Origin: Hyposmocoma kahamanoa
Lineage: Eukaryota > Arthropoda > Insecta > Lepidoptera > Cosmopterigidae
Reading direction: 5' to 3'
Assembly (NCBI RefSeq): GCF_003589595.1
Contig: NW_020654080.1
Span: 10,239,628 to 10,303,627 of the forward strand
Length of the DNA stretch: 64,000 bases
Made by a program: the position numbers and the translations under genes. This document shows positions 21,513-31,995 of this stretch, piece by piece (within the stretch, counting starts at the first letter, position 1; each line of letters begins with the position of its first letter). The notes under the pieces are model-generated. The model was not told the DNA's origin. It ran no database searches and saw nothing but the letters and a program-made list of their open reading frames with translations.

Positions 21513-22480
21513 AGAAATATATCACAATATTTATTTCGCGATTGCTATTCATTGGAAATTAAGCATTTATATTTTCCGGAAGGCGTATATTTTTGTTTTT
21601 CAAGCAAACCAAAAAAATTACACTTTTGTTAATATCTGATATTTATGCTAACCATAATTTAATAGACTTAGTTAAGTGCACTATTGATTGTTTTTGTAAT
21701 TATGAATTTACAATTTATCGAGTAGTTAGAATAATATTTACATTAAGACACAAACATAACCCATATTCTGTAGATAAGACACGATTCACAGGAAAATGTA
21801 TAGCTCTAAGAGTCTATACTACTCTCGATTAAGAACCTCCTTGTTTGAAATTGTTTAAAAATACGGTGCGTTCAATGTGTACGAAAAGCAATATAATGTA
21901 TGTTCTTCCTAAACTACGCATCATATAAGCACTAAAACATGTGCGCAAAAGAATGAAGGAAATATATTCAGGGCAAATGATTCATAGGTTCGGACAATGT
22001 TTTAATGGAATAAAACTCTTTATCTAAGATGACATCATTCGTCGCCTATCAAATGTCCTTGTATTGTACCAATTATTTTTATATTGAGCATTTATCTAGG
22101 CTGCGATTCTGTGTCATGAACTGTCATGGAAGGTTAACTCAATATTTTCGGATGCGTGGAGTGGAAAGATGAATCCAGGAGATAAAATACACAGCAGTGT
22201 CGCTTTTGTCAGCGTCACTGGCATTATGACTAACAAGTATGTCGATTTAACAAATGGTTATTTTTTTAGAGATACAGTTCAGTAATGGACTGCACTCACT
22301 TTAAAATTTGATCGAATCTTCTCTACGTATGTAAAATAACATTGCGAATAACGTGTTAATAACGTTAGTAACACAGCGCCATAGCTTATTAAGCATCATG
22401 CATCTGTGAGACAGCGGTTTCCAATCTTCAGTGAATCAGTCATATATACTTACGACTCAGTCATCTGAGAGACTGAACAG
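21513..22480. other. AT-rich, nothing recognised
   Basis: The 79-codon frame at 21593-21832 shows no motif. Confidence 0.35.
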
Positions 22481-22708
22481 CATTGACTTACAATTATATG
22501 GACGTCGGGTCCGCGCTAAAAAGTGTCCGCACTTGTAAGGCGCTAAAATCGTATACAGAGCGCGACACTCCGCTTTAGTCTTCATTTGTTCTACGGACAG
22601 CGCGATACTGCGATGACATAACAATTTAAATTTCGAATAGGTTGACTTGGGACATTTTTTTCGTGGTTTTTGTATTAGACCCGTCGTCCATTTATTTGTA
22701 AGTCAATG
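22481..22708 (+). mobile_element. Non-autonomous DNA transposon family X, copy 1
   Basis: 228 bp, starting cattgacttacaattatatg and ending tttatttgtaagtcaatg. The ends are complementary over 31 bp with 3 mismatches. Perfect 8-bp flanking duplication ctgaacag at 22473-22480 and 22709-22716. A copy in the opposite orientation at 41714-41940 is ~97% identical by eye. No protein is encoded. 8-bp duplications fit hAT or P superfamilies; the CA start fits either, so I leave it unassigned. Confidence 0.9.
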
Positions 22709-22731
22709 CTGAACAGTCATAAACTCGCCTT

Positions 22732-22992
22732 TAAAAAATGTGGAGATTCTGTATTCAAATCTTTTTGTGTGTGTGTAATTTAGGCGACTACTCCGATATT
22801 TGCCAATCGATTCCGATGATTCTTTTTTGTTTAAAAGGGAGTACCTCAGTATTGGTCTCATTTTTTGATGAAAATATTGTACCACTAAGGCGGCAAATTA
22901 AGAGGTAATTCCGGTTTAGTGCATTTCACCCATTTTTCGTCTATCGATTTTAATGAAATTTATTCCATAAGTGTAATTCCAATAAAAAATAT
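22732..22992 (+). repeat. Dispersed repeat family E
   Basis: Shares ccgatgattctttttt, tacctcagtattggtctca and atgaaaatattgtaccacta with the copies at 12395 and 41965; the most diverged of the four. Confidence 0.6.
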
Positions 22993-23064
22993 TGTGGTGA
23001 ATGATGAAGTAACGATAATAATAAGGAGAGGCGACAATCTAAAATAGATAATAAAAACGCGCTC

Positions 23065-23252
23065 ATACGCCCCCCGCACTAGGGAAACCCTGTATCGCGG
23101 ATGCCATGGACACACATAGACCACCACAAATTACAACCAAACTCATGACAGAAATAGATGTAGGCCATACAAATATTTCTCCCGGCCCAGTAATCGAGAC
23201 CTCTGCGTAGCTGTCCAGCGTGCTAACCGTTCGGCCACGGAGGCAGTTATTA
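23065..23252 (-). mobile_element. tRNA-derived SINE, family A
   Basis: Complement of the type copy: ccccgcactagggaaaccct at the 3' end, ctcccggcccagtaatcgag (damaged B box), ccgttcggccacggaggca at the tRNA head. Part of the B-box region is deleted. Confidence 0.85.
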
Positions 23253-25014
23253 ATAGCAAACAGATGAGAGGAACTCCTCAACAGCAAACAGCAGCTACTT
23301 TGTGTTTGGGTTCATGTGATTCGTTTAGACGAGGACTTTTACCTGCGTATCAATTGTTGTTCAGGAGGCCGCAGCAACGGACACAAAGGAAGCGAATAAG
23401 AAGTTTTGAAATCAGTTTTTTTTTATAAAATTGGTTTAGGTATACAAACCGACTAACCGCTAAACTTTCTACCTGATGAGAAGTGTTAGCGCTGCCTAAA
23501 GACAGTACGGAATTAAACCCATAATATTAGAAATGCGTTGACTTCAGTGTGATTGTAATCGCGCTGGCTCTTTATACTATTCGATTTTGAATACGGCATT
23601 GTCAGATTGCGGTAGAAAAAGGTAGATCTATTGGGGTTGTCAAATGACCGGGAGCATCCGGAATTTTTGCGCCAGGCCCAAGAACAATAATAATAATGAT
23701 TTATTTCTGAAACACAAATACAAATCTTGCATTAAATAGACCTCAGCTTAAAAGCAAATTATGAGAGACTGGAGTCCATACTAGGTGCTAGACCGGACAA
23801 CTCATATTGAACTGTTAGTGTCGAGTGTCAAACGGTTCCAATAATTGCACTTTACTCTCTCAAAATTCCTGAATTTCTTCTTTTATTTACAAATTTACGT
23901 CACCACAATGACCAAGGCCAACCCAATAACATACATATTATAACGCTTTTACCGAAAATATAGTTCTTTTACAACAATGCGCATTTTTCTTTTTCCTTTA
24001 AAAATACTAGTAAATTGCCAAACCTGTAATTTTAATTTATTTTTTATCATCTGTTAAAATAGCTGAAACTTGAACTCCAATTCCGTTTGTAATCACAGGA
24101 TTAGCCAGGCAATGATAAACCTGTATCTGGCAACCCTAAGAGCGATAGAACCCACCCATCCGGGTTCTGAGCAAAAATTTTTAAAAATTTTGCCTCGGCG
24201 TCACTGAGAAGCAAACCTGGACAATTTTACTTTTTTGCAGTCTATTACATGTGTAGACGTAATTTCCATTATTGAAATATAAAGAAACCGATACAGGACC
24301 TAGGCTACAAAATGTCAAGTTCATACAGGCTATAACGAGCATAAAATAATGCCTACACAAATAAAGTAAAGTGTAGCCACACCTTTATAGGGTTTACGTT
24401 ATTGACTCTGACCCACATCGGCATATCACGACTTTACTTATTAGGTATTTGAACTTGCACTTTGAAATCGAAGGTTATTTAGCTGGTTGTTACATTCCTT
24501 TGTGGAATAAAAAGATTGTATTTGGTTTAAAGCATACCATTAACCACGCTGAACGGGTGTTGTTTGGGGTCGTAGAACTGAACATTAGTGCCTATTCTAG
24601 TTCGGGTTGAAGAATACAAAACCTGTGACTAAGGAATTTTGTCCGGAGAATAATAAAATTAATACTGGGGTAAAAATCTCAGTTACTAATGATAATCGTT
24701 TAGTGCATAATCGTAAGGGTAGCCTAGTGTGAGGACGATTGCTCTTTGGTTCAAATCGCTGTGTCAGCATGTGCATTAACATTAATTTATAACCTCCATA
24801 CATTTGTGAATATTTACTAGCAATGTTTCTCGCTCACATCGTATAAAAACTTACATGTCGACGAAGGTTCACAATCCTTGCAAAAAGTCTACAGTCCCTA
24901 ACCTGCATTGACTAAAAACCCTCGTAGAAATTTATAATGAACGTATTTATAATGGTTGATGATGGCGATAAAATAACCACAAGTGCCAAAATCTATAGGC
25001 CTCATATATAAATA
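23253..25014. other. Mostly unrecognised; possible LINE 3' tail at 23686-23860 (-)
   Basis: On the minus strand, gcaagatttgtatttgtgtt, tcagaaataaatcattatta and ttattgtt has the form of a LINE 3' end with a poly(A) signal and an att-repeat tail. The rest shows no gene or known repeat. Confidence 0.35.
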
Positions 25015-25095
25015 TAATATTTCATATTGGATATGAAACAATTTTTTTTGGATTTAAATAGCGTTTATTTTGGTTTTTCAAACAAACCAATAAGT
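25015..25095 (+). repeat. Palindromic family P, left-arm fragment
   Basis: atgaaacaattttttttgga, ttttcaaacaaacca: the left arm without centre or right arm. Confidence 0.55.
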
Positions 25096-25261
25096 CCAGG
25101 GAAATGGAGGAACTTTCATAAGTGTCTCATTGGTGGCGCTACGGCAAAAAAACCGTTTAAACACAATACAAAAATCGGCAGCGGGCTTATAGAGAATTTC
25201 ATAAGATCTGTAGCTCAGTACGACGGAGTGCGACTTGCGCGATAGTGACGTAAAGATCTCT
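25096..25261. other. Short unrecognised gap
   Basis: Mixed composition; nothing supported. Confidence 0.3.
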
Positions 25262-26135
25262 CGATGAATGAATGCGCATTTGACCTCCAACTTACCTGAT
25301 GGAAAGTGACGATAAGGTCGACGACGGAGCATGCACACCTAAATAATACCTATTCACACTCGCCTTGATAGGGACGCAGTATCGAGTCAAAAGTATCGAT
25401 AATGTCTTCATGAGTAGTATCGCTTAAAAAGTATCGTACTCACAAAAGTATCGAAACCTCAAGGTTTCGATAGTTTATTCCTGCCAATTTTCCCTACTTA
25501 AAGACAGAATAAATCACAAGAATTGTTAAGTATATTATTTTTAATTGAAATAAATAATAAAGACTTTGATTAAATCGATCAATTCAATCAATTGTCATTT
25601 CACACAATTAGTGTTACATAAACTTCCTCTTCTGCGTAATCACTTAAAAACAAAATCTAATTGGTAACAGTCTGTTGCTCGTTTTTAATATTGTATTGCC
25701 TGCTTTTGAGAACAAACGTTCTGAAGAACGAACAAACTTCATTGCGATTAATCAAATATAATTTTTGCCAGGTATGTATGTTAACTCAAATGTGTCTAAC
25801 TATTTTTGTTCATTCTCGTCCTTATAAATAGGCAAATGGTTGCATACACTATACAGTTAAATCATTTGTGATGAAGGTTGCCACTTAAAAAAAAATCGCA
25901 AGGTGGCTAGCATTATGATATGAGATGTCCTGAGTAGGAATTACTCAAAGTACTAAGAACTAGTACTACTTGTAGAAAAGTATCGAATGAAAAGTATCTA
26001 GTACAAAAGTATCGGTATCGGTAGGAAAAGTACTCGATACCAAAAAGTATCGATGCTTTTTCCATGTCCCTAAGCCTTGAAAAGGCCCAGGTTATAGTCT
26101 TCATAGAAAATGTCTGCAGACAACGAATTCAACTG
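25262..26135 (-). pseudogene. LINE-J tail, split by an insertion
   Basis: The minus-strand LINE tail runs from 26135 (with ttgaaaaggcccaggttata) to 26073, is interrupted by the element at 25369-26072, and resumes at 25368 down to gcgcatttgacctccaact at 25265. Order and spacing match the uninterrupted copies at 37862 and 43783. Confidence 0.75.
25369..26072. mobile_element. Non-autonomous hAT-like transposon (704 bp) nested in LINE-J
   Basis: Ends TAGGGAC on the left and GTCCCTA on the right, with partial complementarity further in. Flanks cgccttga (25361-25368) and agccttga (26073-26080) agree at 7 of 8 positions, an 8-bp duplication typical of hAT. Both subterminal regions are packed with agtatcg words (at least five within the first ~85 bp, several in the last ~100), reminiscent of transposase-binding subterminal repeats. 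No transposase is encoded. Confidence 0.75.
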
Positions 26136-26584
26136 CATTTTTGAAATTTCCGTCGCCATCTAAAAGCCCTGTGATCGAAATTAGGGCTGACGCTGAAGAT
26201 TTTTTATATATTTTAAAAAAATGTGAAAAATGCAAATCCTTACCGAAAATATCTATATATATATATATATATATATATTATCTATACTATAATTATCTAT
26301 ATATAAATATCTAAAGCTTCTATTTTCTTTGGTATTATAATAAAGTATTATTTCAATGATTTGGTGACATTTTATTAACAAAAGAATCGATCTGTATGAA
26401 AACAATCAATCTGCCTAACTTTCAGGAATTTTACCAAAACTATATTTTAAAAACAACAGCTGAGCTGCTTTTTCCGCTTGCAAGCTGTTTTTGGAAGGTT
26501 TGTAAATTATTCCAGCGTGCCGTTTAGGTCAAGTGACAACTCGAACATCCGCAACGAATATCAGTATCGATAAATGCGGATGCT
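26136..26584. other. AT-rich with an (AT)n run
   Basis: A perfect alternating at tract lies at ~26252-26278. No gene recognised. Confidence 0.5.
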
Positions 26585-26865
26585 GGTATTCGCAACAACC
26601 CTGATCCACACATGTCAAATCTCAATCTCGATAAAGTCAAAAACCAAAACGATTTCCCAAAGATTTTTCTTCGTGTTTATTTAGTTTTCTCATTGTTTAT
26701 CATTTTTAATCGAAAAATACAAATAGACATACTGATTCATACCGGAAAAATATCGTGATTGATAACTTTTCGGATATATATTGGAAAATTATCATATAAC
26801 TATTATGTATAATAAATTATAATAATTATCGACGAAAATAAATATCTCGATCATTTCGAATCCTA
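26585..26865 (-). mobile_element. Family H relative (hAT-like MITE)
   Basis: Ends tcatttcgaatcct, the complement of the family H start (caggRttcgaaat). Contains the family core gatttttcttcgtgtttatt at ~26660 and several gataattatc-type words. Confidence 0.55.
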
Positions 26866-26979
26866 TTTAGTACATAATGAGTGACAATTGTAATTTATTC
26901 ACATATGACCTATCATTTTCGGGTATGGATGACTTGACTTTGCTACTCTATTGTTTGTGATTTCTTCTCTAAGTATGAT

Positions 26980-27005
26980 CCTGCAGAATGCTAGCATTCT
27001 GCAGG
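26980..27005. repeat. Perfect 26-bp palindrome
   Basis: cctgcagaatgct is followed directly by its exact complement, with no spacer. Confidence 0.95.
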
Positions 27006-27569
27006 TCGATTCGGAGATGAAATGCGGTAAACAACGTTGGACTTACCTTTATTTAATCGGTTGTAGACAGTATACCTCAGGTTTCGAAACTCCAAATTCA
27101 TATTGGCTGTAACAAAAAACAAAAATGTTACACTTTAATCATAAATGTTTACCGATGTTCAATACAAACGAACATATTTATATGTAATATCGATACCCCT
27201 AAGACTTGATTTAGTTTAAAAGTTGGAAACCTAAATAACTGTATAAGTTTAATACAACTAGGGCTTTTAACCCGAGAAACTCCAACTCTAAAATTTTGCA
27301 AGTTTCGCCGATATTTTGACACTTTCGAAACTCGGGACTAATGTTTTCAATCTCAGGAATATCAATACTTTTGAGACATAATTAAAGGGTGTTAAAAATC
27401 TAATAAACCAACAGTAATTTCTTATGCTACGGACATGGTAACGCTGTCTCTAATATATGTATATATAGTAATAATAAATATATATAGTAATGTGTGGAAA
27501 TTGTAGAATGATAGTAATGAAGGAGGTGAAATACGCATTTATATTTTATATAAAAAAAAAGGATCTCTC

Positions 27570-27780
27570 CATCTAAAATTACCAAATTCTTAATTATCAT
27601 TAATAAACCTCAGATAATTATCATAATAATTATCTAGACATTATAAAATTAATTAGAACAACGCAAAAAAAGTGTCCAATATCAATCTAAAACAGTGACA
27701 AATAAACCATTTTCCCTAACGTTTTTCTTCGTGCTTTAGTTTTATCACTGTTTGTCATGTGGACCGGTATTTTCGACATC
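27570..27780. mobile_element. Family H relative, diverged
   Basis: Holds aattatcataataattatc and the core cgtttttcttcgtgctttag (~27719), as in 7980-8110 (complement) and 63960-64000. Ends are not resolved. Confidence 0.5.
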
Positions 27781-28584
27781 GCTCCGAGTCTCAATGATTT
27801 TTTCCAGAACGTGAAAAAAATCAGCGAATCCGACAGCCCTAATTGTATCCACATTGCAAATATATTGTAGCTATATATTTTCATATAATTGCAGCGTACT
27901 TTTAATTAAAACACTATTAATAGTGTTCAATTTATTTATTTACGAATAAATATTATCATTAAATGCAAAACGTCATGCTGTATCAAAAAACCAATTAAAG
28001 AGATATTCGCAAAGAATGTCTTTCTTCCTTTACAAAAATATTAACTCAGGGGTCATTGTCGAGCGTTAAACCTCAATCAGTACTGGAAACCGTTTTTACA
28101 ACGAATTAAAAGTATTTATCCACTTTTAGTGCATTAACGTATCACCGTAGTAGGTGTTTCCCTTTTCCTGTACACTTTATGATTTCCTTTTTTAATGGCT
28201 AGACAGCTTTTTATTTCACAATCGGAGATACAACGTATAAAAAAAGTTCAATGTTTTAAATATTTAACTTCTTTTAAACAAGTATTTATAGTACTTTATA
28301 TACAAGATATTGAGGCCCAGTATGGATCCTTTAATTCGATTACATTTAACCTCTTTTATGGCTGATATATTGATTCAGTCAATAATCATCATAAAAGGCG
28401 ATATGATAGTTGATAAAAAGCTGAGTATAAATGACTGTGATATACTCAGTCATGGATAGCCTCTTTCTAAATCTTTCCTTTAACTCTTTGATGAAAATTG
28501 TGCATTAATTAGCTGTCGACTTTACGCATAGGGTTTCCCTGACCAGCAATGATCGTAATTGTATAAAAACATAATACTTATGTC
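27781..28584. other. No gene recognised
   Basis: AT-rich, nothing supported. Confidence 0.35.
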
Positions 28585-28812
28585 AAAATAGTAGCAGTAG
28601 AGCTTCTTGTGAAAGAGTTCGTCCAGGGTAGTACTGCCGCCTTACCTATTTCTGCCGCCAAGCAGTAATGCCAGCATTAATTTGTTCCGGTTTTGAAGGG
28701 TAAGGGTACTGGTGAAATTACGGGCACATGGAACTTGTTAACTTATGTCTCAAGATAACGGGCGCATTGGCAGTTCCCCATCAGATCTTTGCGATTTAAA
28801 GCTCTTTCACTT
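28585..28812 (+). mobile_element. SINE family D, 3'-truncated
   Basis: Starts gtagcagtagagcttcttgt and runs to gcgatttaaagctcttt; the last ~75 bp and A tail are missing. It meets the next copy tail to tail. Confidence 0.85.
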
Positions 28813-28825
28813 TTTTTCTTTTTCC

Positions 28826-29019
28826 TTTTTTTTATAAAATCAAGTGACGGGCCGAATAAGTCGTGCACCAGATGGTAAGCTACACGCCTGTCCATAACAG
28901 TTGTAGTGCCATTCAGAGCTTTAAATAACAAAGGTCTGCGGGGCACTGCTACTGTGCCCGTTACCCTGTGACATAATTTGGGAAGTCCCATTTGTCTGTA
29001 ATTTGACCAGCACCCCTAA
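28826..29019 (-). mobile_element. SINE family D, 5'-truncated
   Basis: tttttttataaaatcaagtg (complement of the A-tailed end) through ctgtaatttgaccagcaccc. With the copy at 28585 it forms an imperfect inverted pair just left of the Tc1 element. Confidence 0.85.
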
Positions 29020-29081
29020 GGCCCATTTAGATGGAGAGAGTTTATCGTCGCGAAGATACGATTATCGAAAGAATATAAATA

Positions 29082-30623
29082 CACACATCAAAAGTGTCTA
29101 GGGATCAAGTACGTTTAAGAGTATTGCTGCAATTAGGGTTAATTATATTAACTTTTTTGTATCGCTATTGATACTTTTTAGCGAGTTTTAACATTTAAAT
29201 AAGGAATATTGTTTAAAATTCGATAATAAGAAGAAAATCGATTGTCAATGTGGTTTTGTATAAAAATGAGTTATAGCGTTTTGACAAAATCATTACAATA
29301 TCTGCATCGGAACCGAAACAATTTACATTATTATGGAGAGACGACATCATTTAACCCGAGAAGTGATGATGGGAGCCGTCGGAATGTTGGAAGCTGGTTC
29401 CAGGCAATGTGCTGTGGCTTTCACTCTTAACACTACACAGAGCGTCATAAGTCGCCTCTGGACGCGCTATCGCATGACGGGCAGCGTGGCCGAGCGACAT
29501 GGAGGACGATCTCGCATCACGACTCGCAGACAGGACCGGTATATCCAAAATACTGCTCGACGGAATCGTACCATGACCGCCATGATGTTGGTTACGAGGC
29601 TCCACAGCTCCTCAGGCTTGCTAATAAGCGATCAAACAAACCGAAATCGTTTACGTGAAGTGGGTCTGCGATCCCGAAGGCCGCTCAGAGTTCCACCTAT
29701 TGCACCCTGCAATCGCAGGACCCGTTTACGATGGGCTCGCGAACACAGAAACTGGGAGGAAGAAGACTGGCGCTATGTGTGCTTTTCGGATGAATCCCGC
29801 TTCGGTATGAGACCGGATACAAGACGTACTCGAGTTTGGAGAACATCTGGACGTCATGAACGTTTGAGATATTGTCAGGAAGTTCATCCATATGGTGGGG
29901 GAACAATAATGATATGGGCCGGTATTTGGATCGGCGGAAGAACCGATCTCATTTGGATCAGGGGTAACCTCAATGCTCAAGTTTACGCAGAGAGGATTGT
30001 TTCAGATGTTATCATCCCTTTGCGAGGCCAGTTGGGTGATTCATTTCAACTAATGCATGACAACTCACGTCCACACACGGCTAGAGTCGTAACACGCATT
30101 CTTGCCGAAGCTCGTATCAACGTTCTGCCGTGGCCTGCTCAATCGCCAGACCTCAATCCAATTGAGCACGCATGGGATATGCTTCAAAGAAGAGCTGTGC
30201 CGAGTATGCATACCGTACATACTCTACAACAATATTTTGACTTGTTACAAAACACATGGGCGGCCATTCCTCAAAGTGATTTTGATGAACTCATGTTAAG
30301 CATGCCAAATCGCTGTAATTGTGTGATTCGTGTTAATGGTGGAAATACAGATTATTAATTTTCTTATCTTTACAATAAAAATGAGCAAAATCATCATTTT
30401 CGCCATTTTTTTGTCATTTAATTGACGCCGTTAATTTGAGTTTTTTCCCACCATTTGCAAAAACATCAATTTTAGTTTATTTTAATTAAATAGGGTAAGG
30501 GGTTAAATAAAACATAAGCATTAAAGTAAGAAGTCGTCCTGGAAGACTGGATTTGGTAAATATTGCTTAAATAATTTTTATTTCAAAAATATTCATTTGA
30601 TCCCTAGACACTTTTGATGTGTG
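29082..30623 (+). mobile_element. Complete Tc1-family transposon (1542 bp)
   Basis: Perfect 27-bp terminal inverted repeats at 29082-29108 (cacacatcaaaagtgtctag start) and 30597-30623, flanked on both sides by TA (29080-29081 and 30624-30625), the Tc1/mariner target. The single open frame inside is uninterrupted. A poly(A) signal aataaa at 30374 follows the stop by ~15 bp. All parts needed for cut-and-paste transposition appear present, which suggests recent insertion; activity cannot be read from sequence. No second copy of its ends is seen in the window. Confidence 0.95.
29333..30358 (+). CDS. Tc1-type (DD34E) transposase
   Basis: A 341-residue protein, the usual Tc1 transposase length. 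It binds the element's inverted ends and catalyses excision and reinsertion at TA in the nucleus. Residues ~1-110 form the DNA-binding region: a helix-turn-helix-like start (LTREVMMGAVGMLEAGSRQC) and a basic GGRSRITTRR stretch at 57-66 in the position of the GRPR hook. The catalytic domain shows all three acids: Asp153 in CFSDESRF, Asp243 in MHDNSRPHTA, and Glu278 in WPAQSPDLNPIEHAWD, with 34 residues between the last two. The ATG at 29333 is chosen because it begins a typical N-terminus; a 250-bp leader separates it from the left end. No stop, frameshift or missing key residue is seen. Codon use is GC-richer than the flanks, as expected of a mobile gene. Confidence 0.95.
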   Translation: MERRHHLTREVMMGAVGMLEAGSRQCAVAFTLNTTQSVISRLWTRYRMTGSVAERHGGRSRITTRRQDRYIQNTARRNRTMTAMMLVTRLHSSSGLLISDQTNRNRLREVGLRSRRPLRVPPIAPCNRRTRLRWAREHRNWEEEDWRYVCFSDESRFGMRPDTRRTRVWRTSGRHERLRYCQEVHPYGGGTIMIWAGIWIGGRTDLIWIRGNLNAQVYAERIVSDVIIPLRGQLGDSFQLMHDNSRPHTARVVTRILAEARINVLPWPAQSPDLNPIEHAWDMLQRRAVPSMHTVHTLQQYFDLLQNTWAAIPQSDFDELMLSMPNRCNCVIRVNGGNTDY

Positions 30624-30625
30624 TA

Positions 30626-30944
30626 TGTTCACATACATACATAATATAATTGTATTATACGAATACTTTATTATACAACTAAACAAATTACAAATTTTTG
30701 AACAAAGAAATAGAACGTTATTGTACAAAGATATATAGGATAAGCTAGGATAAGCTATTATCCCGTAATATGAAGGGAAAGGCTCCTGAGTCGGCAATAA
30801 AATCCAATAAATCAGGAAATTTAATACTACGTACTCAATTATTGAAAGAATAAATTTATTATATCAAATTTATTTACTATATACAAACAATAAGAGATGA
30901 TGTTCATTTAGTAAGAAAATGTTGTTTCAACCGCTCATGTTACG
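30626..30944. other. AT-rich, nothing recognised
   Basis: Includes tgttcacatacatacataat just right of the Tc1 element. No feature. Confidence 0.35.
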
Positions 30945-31078
30945 GTTACGTTTCCCAAACAAATCCAAGATTTAAGCTCTTTAGAGATCCCAAGGTCACG
31001 GCTGATTGAAAAACATATACAGGTAAGCGATTTCGATAAAAAAAATAGTTTCATTTTCTATCTGTAACAATCGTGAAC
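30945..31078 (-). repeat. Palindromic family P, diverged copy
   Basis: Has gagatcccaaggtcacggct (centre), aaatagtttcattttctat (arm) and gtaacaatcgtgaacaccca (complement of the one-sided tail) in family order. Confidence 0.6.
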
Positions 31079-31139
31079 ACCCAAGAATTTACATGTCTAC
31101 CACCAACTCCACCAACACTCCCACTGTCACTATTTGAAT

Positions 31140-31505
31140 GCCTTTTTTTACTTGTATTTAAGTTACAAGATAATACGGAAACAGTCCGAAAAAGAGAAAG
31201 TTTTCATCGCAACAAAATCAATAGTAATAGAGGAAATATTGTATACTGCATATGCTGAAAAAAGAAACGAGAGCGCATAAGGTATATTGTAATATCAATT
31301 TTTTTATTTGTATTTATGTTACAAGATAATACGGAAACAGTACGAAAAAGAGAAAAATTTCATCGCAACAAAATCAATAGTACTAATAGAGCAAATATTT
31401 TATACTACACAATGTTGAAAAAAAAAACGAGAGAGAAAATTTGAGTTACGAAGTAAGACAAAGATAAGAAAAAGAGAAAAATTTCATCGCAACAAAATCA
31501 AATAG
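31140..31505. repeat. Local direct repeats (2.3 copies of ~120 bp)
   Basis: The unit ttacaagataatacggaaac through catcgcaacaaaatcaatag occurs at ~31161-31240 and ~31319-31400. A shorter third piece (aaaaagagaaaaatttcatc) is at ~31469-31500 and a trace near 31800. The interval is A-rich. Function unknown. Confidence 0.8.
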
Positions 31506-31913
31506 TTTCTTTTTTTTTAAATTTATTAAGGCTTTGGCAAACCCATCATCCTAAACATAAAGTTTAAATATGTTTAAAGAGAATAGGCAATTTGAGGCGG
31601 CGTGCTTGGATTGACTCAGGATTCCTCTTTTTGGATTGACTCAGGCCGATACGGGAATTTTAGTTCGAGATTCGTATAATTTCGCGTTTTAATCTTCGAT
31701 TAAGGCACGATAGCACTATCCTATTCCACTTTAAACTAGACTTCACAAAATAATTGAAAGTCAAAATAAAAACGACACTTCTCCCTCCAAAAGGTCCAGA
31801 GCGTAATAAAATCAAATAGTAATAAAGCAAACATTTTATACTATTAAGAGTTTCTTCATAACGTTTTTAAATATTTTTATAAAAAATGTTCGTTTATTCA
31901 TTCATTCAATTTT
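31506..31913. other. No gene recognised
   Basis: ttggattgactcagg occurs twice at ~31608 and ~31633. Otherwise unremarkable. Confidence 0.35.
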
Positions 31914-31995
31914 GACGACCTCGGTGGTCTAGGTTCTGGTCTGGGTGTCCTGGGAAGTGCCCCAAAGTGAATTCTGTTGCTCATAGTACATGAAA
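31914..31995 (+). mobile_element. SINE family B, internally deleted
   Basis: gacgacctcggtggtctag (head) joins directly to ttctggtctgggtgtcctgg and tgctcatagtacatgaa (end of the family B body). The B-box half of the head is gone. Confidence 0.6.

Noticed and set aside
29351..29980. Antisense frames of 69-84 codons inside the Tc1 transposase
   Set aside because: Shadows of the real plus-strand gene, with no motifs of their own.
31140..31505. LTR pair of a retrotransposon
   Set aside because: The direct repeats are too short and close, lack tg...ca ends, and enclose no gag or pol coding sequence.
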